Source of the DNA: Macrocystis pyrifera
Taxonomy: Eukaryota > Sar > Phaeophyceae > Laminariales > Laminariaceae
DNA: 64,000 nt
Direction of reading: 5' to 3'
Assembly (NCBI GenBank): GCA_031763025.1
Contig: JASSKH010000003.1
Span: 14,504,992 to 14,568,991, forward strand
Shown: one piece after another, positions 21,142 through 33,700 of the stretch
Numbering within the stretch: the stretch's first letter is position 1
Layout: every line of letters begins with the position of its first letter
Notes under the pieces: generated by a model
What the model was told of the DNA's origin: nothing
The model's input: only the letters and a program-made list of their open reading frames with translations
Database searches by the model: none
Program-made: the position numbers and the translations under genes

Positions 21142-22820
21142 TATTGGATACAGAAGTTGACGAGTGAGTGCCCTTTTGAAAATAAATATTGTTTTACTTT
21201 TTTTTTCCAAGTATTTTGTAAAATGCTTCACTACTTCCAACTTTCTATACGTACTCGTACTACCCCCGGGCGCAGGGAGCACAGGGCAGCAGGCACCCAA
21301 AAAGCTCGTGAGCCCTTTGGCGTCAGTCAGCCTTCACGATGACGATGATGATGATGATATCTCGATGATATATCATTATCAGTGATGTTGCCATGCTGCG
21401 CTCATAAATCTTCTCCTTTATTTTGTTTCTGTCGATCGATCGATGCAATCGGCTGCGAAAAACAAACGTGTCTTGCCTTCGTTCGTATCATGCTTGTTTA
21501 TTATGTATGTGTGTGAGTTGCCAGTATATATAAATACGTGTGTCCGAGGAAAGAGGGCGACTACGTACATTGAGAACTACTCATCTCGAAAAGAGAAAAG
21601 GAATGGAATATGGAATACTCGTGCGTATGTTTTACAGGCCCCATACGCCGAGTTGCGTCGAGGGTCGAGGATTTAGATGGGGGGGGGTGCGTGAGTTGCC
21701 AGTCTGAGGAAAGAGGGCGATCAACTATTTTTTCGAACACAAAAGGAATCTACACACTGCAGGATACGTATACATCAAGCAGCAGTAGTAGTAATAGACC
21801 AATCAGGTTATAAATAGACCCATCATGATGACAAGGATATTTTTGGAAAAGGTATGCCGAGATTCCAGTTTGCGTGGGACATCAGAAACCTTCACTGATT
21901 GGTGATCAATTATGCAAAAAAAACATTCAAGCTCTACACGAATGAACACGAACAAAAAAAAGCAAAAGAGCGGCAAAAGTTGAGGCAGCAATAATAAGCC
22001 CCATGCTTCATTGGCTCCTTCCTCGTGGCCTGTGACAGTCACTCTCGTAAAAAAAACTGGTAGTACTTCGTGAGCCGAAACAAGACACGCAACAAAAAAA
22101 AACTCGATAACCAACGATAATCAATGCGTACAGTTTGCGGTCTTTCGATGTCCCATACCATACAATACCAACCAACGTTTGCCAGTCTGGACTCAACACC
22201 GTTTGCTTGGTCATCTTATCATGATCTCAACCTGGGTCAGAGGCAGAGCATCTAATTCCGGTCCGTCGCCTGGTAGATTGTCGCCCAATCTGCGAACGAA
22301 GCCGACAAGAAGGAGGGCGAACCACTTCACTTAAAAAAATCGGACGCTATTTGAACGAGACAACAAGCATTCACTGTAGGTAGTGTCTCTATTTCCATTA
22401 GTTTATCTCCCCATCCCCCCCCCCCCCCCCCCCCCCCCCCCTCCCCTCCCCCCCTCCCCTCCCTCCCCCGCTAATAATAGTGTTCATATTAGTAGAGTAT
22501 ATAGTCTCTCTCGATCGAAGCGTCGCAATACATCATCACACCCAATAGTCGATGGCAGGAAACACGGGGGTTATCTTACTACAGCATCAAGTAGTAGCGG
22601 GATCCCCGATACGCTCCTCTCGATCACGTAGTAGGCACAAAATGACAACGAACATGAAGACAAACGCCTTCGTACAATATGGGCGGGTATAAGTCCATCA
22701 TCTCCCATCGTCCCGTGGGGGGGGGGGGGGGGTAAAGGCTCAACAAATCCTTCACAAAACACTCAAAACACGGAGAGGTCAAAACTAAACTGCCCTACAC
22801 ATACAAAAAGACGAGGGGAA

Positions 22821-22851
<31 letters not shown>

Positions 22852-22956
22852 AGAAGAAACAAAACAAAACGAAACGACGCGTTCTGCGCAAGAAGAAACG
22901 GAAAAGGCAGTCACCTCACCCTCCCACGCTGTTCTTTCACACAAACTGTCTCTAGC
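21142..22956. other. No supported gene
   Basis: Holds a C run (about 22414-22442), a G run (about 22718-22732) and an A/G-rich tract (22810-22880). Open frames are low-complexity. Confidence 0.35.
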
Positions 22957-23013
22957 CAATCGGTGGCAAACCAATCGGTGGCAAGCCAATCGGTGGCAAG
23001 CCAATCGGTGGCA
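22957..23013 (+). repeat. 16-bp tandem repeat, about four units
   Basis: CAATCGGTGGCAAGC is repeated in register from 22957 to 23013 with one-base differences. Confidence 0.85.
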
Positions 23014-24532
23014 CACAAACACACACAACGACAACAACACCTTGTAAGACGTCGAATTTCCGCACCACCCCTTCCCCCCCCCGCGCCCATCGGTGTGGGG
23101 AACACGAGGAGACATTTTTTTTGTTGGAAACGACGGGTGAGAAAAGCGCCAAACACGCGACATCACGTCCGTCCCCGGCTTGTAGGATCTGGGCGAATAC
23201 GAAGACACTTCGTCATCGCCGGCATGTATAATCCGCGAGAAGGTCGGCTGAAAGAATCCGCGCGCTGACAAACGCATGCACACACACAAAACGGCTACGC
23301 CTACATAGTAGAATCATCGTGCGCATGACCTATCCAAAGGGAAAAAGGCTACGTAGAATCGTTTACGCTTGTGGATTGTCAAAAGCAAAAAAAAAGGTTA
23401 CAACTAAACTCTTTTTTTTTTTTTTAAGTTTTACATCCATCTACATGTACGACGAGTAGAACGCCTCTCAAAAAGTATAGAGACCATAGACGTATATACG
23501 CACTGCTGTACGTACGTAATCCTCTGCGAAAATAAACTTTCAGCTACTTGGCGTTGTTGGCAGACGAGCGAGCGCGATCCAACACTATTCGGACGAGGCA
23601 ACTACTACTACCCAAACCGCATGCCCGCGCGCGGCTGGTAAAGGGGTACATTTTAAGTTTTTTTTTTTTTTTTTTTACGGGAAGCACAACAGACTTTCAA
23701 AATAATAGCCCATGTAACGCCAGAACCTTCGGCTGACCCTAGTCAGCGCGCGGCCAAAATTCCCGCGAGTCTCAATTCAACCCAGCCGACGGCCCACACG
23801 CCAACAGCGGCCTGTTGCCTATCGGCAAAAAATCGCAACCGGCCTTGGCCTGCGCCAGGCCGGCCTCGGCATCAAAACCGCTAGCCTAAACCTCGAGCGC
23901 TATAACCCCAACCCAAAACCACAGAAACACTATGCTGAATCACCACACCACAAACCAAGCCGTGCCGCTACACTGCGTAGCCATCAATATTGGACACGAC
24001 ACGTAGCAGCAGTGGCTCGGTCAATATACCACCTCCGGTCGGAGTTGGTGCAGCAGCACGGCAGTTCGTATATACGGCCCGCGAACGTTCCGCAAGGTAA
24101 AAGAGCCGCCGCGCGACACCCCGCCTCCATCAATACTCCTGTCCCCTGCTGCATAATTCCACGTCCACACCCGCCTTCTGCCTCCCGCGTCCCATTTTTT
24201 CGGCAGAACGGAAACGGCGGATGTCGCTCTCGGGAGAGTTGACCGGGGGAGGAGGAGGAGGAGGAGGAGGAGGAGGCGTTCACCTTCTTCCCCCCCCCCC
24301 CCGGTCACTCCCACAACCCTATCTTCCTCCCCCGCATGCCACCTGTTTCTCCTCCTGCAAGTCCTTCTTCACCTCTCCTCGCCCCCCCCCCCCCCCCCCC
24401 CCCTCACGCTTTTGGCCTCGTTATTGACAACACGGTCCGCTTTGCCCCTTTTTTTGCCGGCTCTCCGACGACCGTCAACACGCGCTTTCCGTTAAACGAG
24501 ATACACCCGAAAAACTATCGGCGGCTAGCTTT
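23014..24532. other. No supported gene
   Basis: Region downstream of the desaturase stop. It contains a (GGA)n run at 24243-24275 and C runs near 24291 and 24383. No clear polyadenylation signal was identified. Confidence 0.35.
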
Positions 24533-24712
24533 TTACTCCTTGGACACGAACACGTGCATGTCGCCGCGCTTCTCCACGCCTGCGCACTGCGTGGCGAGTC
24601 TCCAGGTGGCCTGGGGCAACGGGGTCGGGTCGTAGAGGTAGTGCTGCGGGAAAGCCGCCTTAATGGCGTTCGTCGCCTCAAGCGCGTGGTAGTGCGGGAT
24701 CGTGCAGTCCAC
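24533..24712 (-). CDS. Desaturase exon 5 (C-terminus)
   Basis: 59 codons plus TAA. VDCTIPHYHALEAT continues the third box and is followed by YLYDPTPLPQATW, the conserved FAD2-family tail. Confidence 0.9.
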   Translation of the reverse strand: MDCTIPHYHALEATNAIKAAFPQHYLYDPTPLPQATWRLATQCAGVEKRGDMHVFVSKE

Positions 24713-27700
24713 CTGTTAATAGATTGTGGCGCCGTCGGAGTTGCGCAATACGAAACCGGCAGGGCGACGGGGATGGGGGACGAGGGACGGACACGGGGGA
24801 AAAAGGGTTGGAGACGGGTTTACGGGGGGAAGAGGAGGCAACCGATTTCCAAGAACCCAAGCGTACACTACTTTTTTCGTCAACAACAAATTCCGCTCGA
24901 TCGAGCCACCACCATCGACACCAACCTCAACACTACCACCAACACTTTCACCACTACCGCAAACCAACAACTATCACCACCAACACAACCCGCAAAGCAC
25001 CGAAAGCCCGCCGAACGTTTGTCGGGGTACGAAAAAGACAAAAAAAAAACAACAACAACAACAACAACAACAACTCACGTGGTGCGCGACATGGGTTGAC
25101 CCGATCCGGTGGTGCAAAAAGTCCAGCACCTTCCCGTACGGCCGGTCGACCGTGTGCAGGGCGCCCTTGATAAAGCTCCAGTTCTCCGCCTCGAAGTGCG
25201 GCACGTCCACCTCCGTGTGCTGGAGCCACGTGATCAGCACCAGCCACGCGTTCACTACCATCAGCGGCCCCCCGTAGAGCGCGGCCACCGTCGTCGCCCC
25301 CGCCTTCGACGCCCACGCCGCGAGCACACCCACCATCGCCACGATCCCCACGTCAGAAAGCCACACCTTCTTCTTCCACTTGCCGGGGAAGAGGTCGGTC
25401 TTCTGCTCGCCGGTGGAGAACGGAGGGTGCGGGAAGAAGTGGCTGGTGACGCCCCGGGAAGGACCGCCAGTGGCGCCAAACATCAGGTACGCCGGCCAGC
25501 CGACCTTCGGTTGTCGGGGGAGTCAAGTTCGCGGTGGGATACAGACGCACGCAGGATATTGGCGGGGGGGGGGGGGGGGGGGAGAGAGAGAGAGAGAGAG
25601 AGAGCACAGGAGTACCAGCGTTATGGGACGGCGTGGGAAATCCGGCGAGGGGGGGGGGGAGTGGGGAAGAGGGAAACGGGAATGCTAGCTGGCAGTCCGG
25701 AGGGAGGAGGGGGCTTCGGGTGATCGCAGAACAACGTCCCCCTCCCGCAAAAATCACCGGAGCAAACTCTCCCCTAAGTCCATCTATCTACCGCCCGGGA
25801 GGGGGGGGGGGGGGGGGGGTGTACTCGATATGGGGGGTCTCGGGGGGTCCCATGAGGCTTAGGGAGGGCTCGACTCACCACGAGGTGGCTGAAAGCCGAC
25901 GAGACTCCGTAGGCGATGGTGCCCAATTTCTTCCCCAGCACGGCGCGGAGCAGCTTGCGCTGCTTCTGCAGACCGAAGCCCTTGTGCGTCACAAGCTCCG
26001 GCACGTGTGTCTCGCCGTTCTCCATGTGGTTTGTGTTGGCGTGATGCACGGCGTGACTGCGCTGCCATGAAAAGTAAGGCACCAGCAACGCGGACTGAAA
26101 AGTCGCGACACCGCGCACCGTGTGGGCGGACGGAGCAGGAACATGGGGGGGGGGGGGGAGGCAGGGCGGAGAAGGGGAGAGAAAGGAGAAGCGGGGGGGG
26201 GGGGAGGGGGTCTCATTAATTAGTTGGCTGCGATGGCATCGGACATCGAAACATTTTCATCGTCACGGCCTGTAATAACGGGGATTTTTTTTTATTGAAT
26301 TGCGAAAACATTTATTTCGTGAGGTATTGTTCGCATCTGATTGGTCGAAGAGCGAATCACCGACCAGGTGCTCTGAATTGAAGTTCGAAAAAAAAAACGA
26401 TCTCAACTAAGGTCTTTTGGGATTTCTTTTGCTCTGCGTGTGATATGATTTGGGGAGTTCGTCTAACTCGACGTGGCATGTTCCTGAAATCGAAGCAAGC
26501 CACGCAAACTTGAGCCGTATCGTCCACTGCTTCGAAGGCGAGATCCACCATTCCCGACAGGCAGGGCCAAAGGAGCAGCCGCAGTGCGACGACCCCTACC
26601 TGGCATAAGAGTAAAACCACCCTCGGCGCCTCAAAAAAATACAAGGCCGTCGTAAAGCCACATTTTCATCCCTCTTTGCCTCGCAAACCACACGAGCACC
26701 GACCAGTTCACGACTTCGCCCAGAAGTTCGATCGCTGTATCCCCGTACAAAATACGCTTCCTCGATAAGACCCATAGAGTCACCTGTTCCACGAAATTCT
26801 ATTAAAATCAAATCCATGTCATTTATTTCTGTTTGCAATCACAGTAAACCAAAAATGCTCGTTGATACAGGCCCTTAGCACACCCACGCGACTGCGACCA
26901 CTGCCAAGGTTCAAGGTATCCCGAACCAATTGGCAGTACATAATACAAGTACTGGGATAAAAAGGGGGTGAAGTGGAATAAATACGTTCCCTACCGATCT
27001 CACGTAATAAAATATCTACAGGCGTTTCAGGAGGACGCACCGTCACGTGAGCAAGCGGGCACAAGGCACAAGCCTACGTATCTCTAGGGGAAGCACACAA
27101 AAGCATGCGCACATATCGATAGGTACAGCGCGGAGGAGCTGTATTAGCCTTGTCCCAGCCGACAAAATGGTTTGACATACACTTCTAAAGACCAGCCCTA
27201 ACTCCGAGGGCCTGGGGATTCCTCGTAATCAGGATGTAATGAGGCTTTATTTAAGTGAGGATTATAATTATTTGGTCGGAGCTGGGCCAAGTCGTCAACA
27301 CCACTGGAGACTTTCAATACTCCTACCGGTGCGTCGTACGTAACGACTGGCGGTCTTGCTGTGCTGTGCGTCAACTACTGTGTACTGTACCGATAAAACG
27401 ACACCTGTTCCGCGTCCGGGGTGTACGTACACGCAAGATTTTTTGCGGATCAAGGTTGGAGCGTAGGTTGGGGCCCTACTGACTGTAGCCCCACTGCTGT
27501 TTCTACAGGAGGAGCAAACAACGAGTTGCGTTATTTGTTGACGGTGTTTGTGTTTGCTTCCAGATAGTGCCAGTTATGAAGCCTGTTGTACTTTCGCTTT
27601 TTCGCACCAAGGCCAAAAAAAAAAAAGAAGCAGAATGCGAACACCCGCCAGGGAAACTCCGTTGCGTGCCTGTCACCAGGACCGTTTTTTTCCCCGCCCC

Positions 27701-30700
27701 CGCCAAGACGAAGCGACGTGCACGAAAACTGAAGACACACACACCCAAAAGCAGGGAAACGCACAGAGAAATCCGGTCTAGGCTGCTCTGGCGCGCAAGT
27801 CCCACTCCCCCACTAAAGCTCGCAAGGAGGACGTACAGAGGCCCCGGGGCGTGGACGGTGCGGTGGGACTAATCCGACCGCACGACGGCACTCCCATGAA
27901 CAGAACACAGCTTTTCGTCAAGGCACCGCTGTACCGCGATATGGCCACAAACCCTCCTGGCCTGCCTAAGGTCAAGGTGCCCATAGATGGTCACCACGCA
28001 CCCCTCTTGTCCACCCACCCACCCGCCCCCCACCCATTCGCTTCTCCCACGCGGAAAAAGCGGGCGGGTAAAAAACTGGTCTATCGGAACGAGAAAAAAC
28101 ATCTCGCAATCTATCGGCTCGTCAACCATTATCTGTCCAAAAACGTACCGCGTCACGGCGGCGACGCACCGGCCAGTGACACCTGCCGGTGAAAATCGCT
28201 GTCGAGCCGACACGACCAGTCCGGAATTCCGCACCTCGCGGAGGCGGCGGTTGCACTTTTACATCGACATACCACCGCCTCAAAAAGAGAAACCCCACTG
28301 GCTGACACTTAAGTAAATCGCGCCGGTGGATACCTTGTGCCCGTTAGTAATTGCCGTCAACTGCTGTGCGAGCTGGTGGAAGCCACAAAGAAAAAAAAAA
28401 AACGTTTCTTCGGAGTTTTCGCTCAGACGGACGGTGCCGACGGACCTCCTCTCCGGCTTTCACCCAGGGCCACCACCATGAACACGAACACTTACCACAC
28501 TGTCCCTGGATATAAGCAACATTTGGACCGAATATGAACATACAAACCGTCCTCCTATTCCGTGGCGGGATTGTATGTACATACAAATTTGGCGGCTGTG
28601 TATGTTATTTTAGCAACTCCGGAAAATATGGGAATGAATCCCTTTTCACTCGTGTGCTTATGTATTGCTGTGCAGAAACCTGTATCTGACTTTGATCGCA
28701 CAACGGGAGCGTGCAGTCCTAGAGGCAGCTATCTAAATATCTCACATGAAGGACGAAGCCCACGGCGTCCTGGAGCTGCCGGTTGTCCGAGAAAGCTCCA
28801 TGTCCGCACTCGTGCGCAACTACCCACGCCCCAGTGGCGGCGGTACCGCAAGCCACGGCGTACGCCCCCCATACCGGAAGCATGGCAAGCTGGTTCGCAA
28901 AACATGCAAAAAGGAAAAAAGAAGTGGTCAGGCAGAGCGGCACAACGTCGGTGCGAGGCGGGTGGGGGAAGTGGTCAGGCAGAGCGGCACAACGTCGGTG
29001 CGAGGCGGGTGGGAGGGGGGGGGGGGGTCTACTCATTATCATGCATGGCCGTAGTCGTATGACCATAGACCCTCGCATCCCTGCAATGCCGGGATTGAGG
29101 GTGGGGGGGGGGGGGGGGGGGGGGGGGGAAGGGTTGCGCCAATACGGTACAGCGGTGATAATATGCTGGATTGCAGCCCCTGTTCGTTCGTATTTTATGA
29201 AGTTTACACCGGGTATATACTACTGTAGCTTCGAAGGCGTGTGGGTCTTCCCTCTGGGGGCTTTTTTTCCCCCATCTGTTTGCTGTCAGCGGCAAGCAGT
29301 GCTCAACTTGACATCGGGAAAATGCGCCTTCGGGTTTCCAATTTGGCAAAACCTCTGCTTGCCGCGGACTCTCAAGACACATACCAAGTACTAGGTAATA
29401 CTACTTGTATATACTACTGTACATAATACCACTCGCTCATACGTACCACCAGCAGTTTTCAAGACAGGCGCAGCCCTGTAAGCACTCGGTAGACTATTTC
29501 GATCATCATTTTCGAGAAAATGTCGATGCCCCATTTTTTTTATTTTTTTCTTGAACGATCCCTGCAGTAACGCCAACTCATCCGCGAGATACTTACCGAT
29601 GCAACCGATGCCAAACAGGCCCGTGAAAGTCCCAAGCTTTCTTCGTAAAAACCGGAAAATATACATTTCCGGAGTTGCAAAATCCTGGCCCTGAACAAAC
29701 TCGCACATACTGCGCTGTGCATATAGGCGGATTACCACTTTATCGAAAAAATGATTGACTGATTGCGGCCGCGGCCGACCCTCGATTTGTTGTGGTCGAC
29801 CCTCGATCTTGGTTGTGGTGGGTTCTGGGTGCTTGGTGCTTGGTGGGCCCTGGCGGCGGCTACAAATATTTATACCCAGGATCAGTTTCGAGGGCCCAGG
29901 TCCAAGCGGGAGCAGGTTGCAAATATGTGGGTTGACGACGAAACATCGGCATTAACCAAATTCATTGGTATCGTCGACTAAATGGTAAAGACCCACTACT
30001 GCTGGACTGCTGCGCGAGGTTCGGGGAGATAACGGTACTGCAACCTCGCGTCCTATCAGAATATGTGTGGCCAGATCAGATACACCCTGGTACATAGCAA
30101 CATCACCATAATTTCGTGACCTGCCTTCAGTCGTCATATGTCGTACATATACTTGTACGGAAGCATGGAACCATGCCAATAAGAGAGGCAACGTATAGCC
30201 TGAGTCAGCGGATAGTCTCGCGTACGTACGTGGTCTATGTTAGACTTTTCTTCTATCAAGATGAATAATTCCGGCTCTGAAAAGTCGAAACAGAAGGTAC
30301 GAAATATCGGATAAAACCGGGGCAAAAAACGCAACGTGCATGACGCCATCACGCGCTGCAGCAAGAACATAATACCAGTCCCAGGAGACACAACCGCGTT
30401 CGCCGGGGGTCGTATGCATGCCGTGAGAGTGACGCCAAGTCCCAAAGAAAACACCCGAAACTCTACACGTGCATAAACCAACCGCTGATCCACGGCATCC
30501 AAAATCTGAAACTTCGCCCCAGTTCCCAGCTATACCAGTCAGCTCGTCGAGCGATTTCGTTTAACACTACTGGTGCTGCTGTGATATTTAATACCAGGTA
30601 TGAGGCATCAAACTCAAAACCTGCCCACACCACACAGGTACGTACTCATACTATTACGGGGGTCCATAGTTAATAGGACCTATGGTATACATAAAAAAAC

Positions 30701-33700
30701 CTACCAGGGTATATATTTACCTATTTTCACTATTACTAACAATATTTGGTCCTCTTTACTATGGTCCCGCGCAATATTAATAACTCGTGCGCGACTACGA
30801 CTACCGCTCTATGAGCTATGACTCTCCACGAGAAAGGATCCAAGAATATTATTTTGCTGGCTGTGGTCGCTCATCGATTTTCGTCGGCGTGGGATGCGCT
30901 ACAAGCAGTAGGTATTAATATTACGGAGGTCCATAGTAAATAGGACCTACGGTGCACACAAAAACCTATATATTTATCTATTTTTACCAACAATATTTGG
31001 TCCTATTTACTATGGTCCCCCGTAATAGTAGGTGGGTCTTGGCGGCGGCTAAATACATACCGAGGGTCGGGTTGGAGGGTTCAGGTCCAAGTGGGATCAG
31101 GGTGCGAAGTGGCGGCAGGATCAAATGTGTGTGTGTGGTTTTACCAAGGAGGAATACATCAACATCCCGAAACATTAGCTGTTTCTTGTCCGACGTACGT
31201 ACGATGAATGGGTATTATACGCTACTTTATTAATAGTATCTCCGAAACAATGGTAAACTCTCGAATGAACAGAAGAACCTTTACTGACTACGCGTACCAG
31301 GTATCATTAATAATAACGACTACTGACCCTGTCCGCGCCCGAGGGCACTTTTGTCTGCGACCGAACAAAGTGTGTGTACGAGTTGAAGTGTTTGTGTTGT
31401 TCACATTAAACCGTAAAGCAGATAAAAGTACTAAACTGGGATGGGCAGAGAGCGGAAATACAGCAGTTTGATCAGCGTGTAAATATCATTGTTTGGATGC
31501 TCAAAATGCAGCAATTCGGCAAGGTATATATAGTGGACTATTCAACCATTGTACGAGTCGCAGTATGCATGCTCAATATGTGCGTGTCATGGAAAGGTGG
31601 GTACTGCGACCGAGCTAATCACTCCTTAAAATCCCTTTAGTACCGCAGTCCCGATTTGGGGACAAACCACTCTAATTATAAGTGATTTGTCCCCAAAACA
31701 GGATTGCGGTACTAAAAGGGCCCCTTTTAGTACCGCAATCCTGTTTTGCCCTTGTAGTACCGCAATCCTGTTTTGGGGACAAACCAGTCTAATTCCAAGT
31801 TATTTGTCCCCAAAACGGGACTGCAGTACTACAAGGGTTAAATTCTGCAAACACTACACTAGACACTGCACTACGTACTTCCAAGTAGTTTGTACCCCAC
31901 ATGTCGGAATGTGGAGGTTTTGCCCTCCATGACGTCAACCGTGACGGTACTCTTATGCCTCCTGCCTTTGGCAGCCGTCAAGGCACTCTTCACACTATCA
32001 ATACTATTATTAACACTATTATACTAAGGCGGTCTCGACGGTCCAAAAGTTAAAATTACACCATCGAAGGACCCAAATATTGTCTTTGGATTGCGTTCGC
32101 AGCTCATTTCCTGTGTTTGTGCTATATTGCGTGCGGTATATATGGGGAAACGTTATCGCGTCATATAAGGGTTTTGAATGTCATGGTAAGGCGTTATTTT
32201 GGCGAGGGAGATTGAGAAATGAAGTAACCAATCTTGGAATATTGATTTTAGATCGAAAGATCGGCCGCCAAAATGGACAATTCAAGCTCGAGAACAAACA
32301 AAATATTGCAATTTTTCAGGGCAAATCAATCTCAATCTCCATCACTGGTATATAGCGGTATAGAGAACCAGCAAGGAAAATCGTCAGTGTTATTCGAATT
32401 GCGTGTCATAAGTTACCAATGTACTGCTTTCTGTTACGTACTCGTAAGCTGTATCGCATTGACTGCTGTGGTGAACCCTCGTATTTTGTTCACGTACTAG
32501 TACCTGCATACCGGTAGTTTTACGATACCTCCCTTATACTGCTGTGCAGCAGCATACATGTCGTGTACTACAGGAGTTAAAGGTAAAAAAACACACCAAA
32601 ACTTTGAAAATTGGCGAGATATTAATAGTATAGATTGTCGAAAATACGAAAATACCAAGAATGTGTTTTGTCGGGCAATCTTTTTTAAGAATTGATCGGC
32701 ACTGGTGTTTTTCGGAGGCAAACCTCCATCATTGATTCTTATGTACCACGGAGATAGAGCAAAAGCTGAGCGGTGCGTCTATATGGGAAAATCTCGGCCA
32801 GACCGCCCCAAAGCCACCATCGTTGTGTACTAACGCACCAGTAGGTGCTCTTGCGGGGGCCTTGAGTAATCAGGACCCATCACATACAGAAAAACCTACA
32901 TATTATAAATATTAGTCAATCGCGAGGGAAATAATGGAAAACGCGCGCGGTTCACGCAGCTTGCAAAGTTGAGTATCGACCGATCTGCCGATCGGTTGAA
33001 CTCACAGCTGACGTGCTTTCTTAGTTTCTTATAAAATATTGAAATACCGGTACGTCAGCGGTGAGTTCGACTGATTAAATAGTTGATACTCAACTTTGCA
33101 AGCTGCGTAATTAATACGCCTCTACATGTTCCAGTATTTTTTTACCAAGAGTATTTGGTCCTGATTACTATTAATATGTTCCCCACAAAAAGTAGGTGCC
33201 CCCCTTGCTTGGGAGAAAATCGGCTAGGTAACGCATCCCAAGGGTACAAGGGTAGTGTTATGTACTCGTAGCATCGGTGCTCAATATACCTATCCCCTGT
33301 GGTGCCCGTGCAGACGTGGGATGTACCTGGTGATCATACACCAGGCACCCAGGAAGTATCGAACGAAGAAAGTACGTGTTCGGAGGATACGTACTCTGGT
33401 ACTACTCTTTTTACAAGTACGAACTCATCTTGAATAGTTCAAACCAAGATCGGAAGATCCGGCGCAAGAATGACGTGAACCGTGAACAGAGGGGCGTCAG
33501 CGAGTGGTATGTGATATTGCTCGAGTGTCTTGCGTGTCCCAAAAAGACGCACACTCGCGTTCCCGAACCATGCTGCTGGGGTGTAACATAGACGTACGCG
33601 GCGTTAGTGTTGCTCTCACAGCAGTGTCCAAGCCGGTCACTCGGTCAAGATTTAAAATCAAACGAACTGGAGTACATCGTGTTCTCATTGCTTGTCCAGA

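Noticed and set aside
26357..27064. Moderately protein-like minus-strand frames in desaturase intron 2
   Set aside because: Overlapping frames, no domain, and the desaturase reads through correctly without them.
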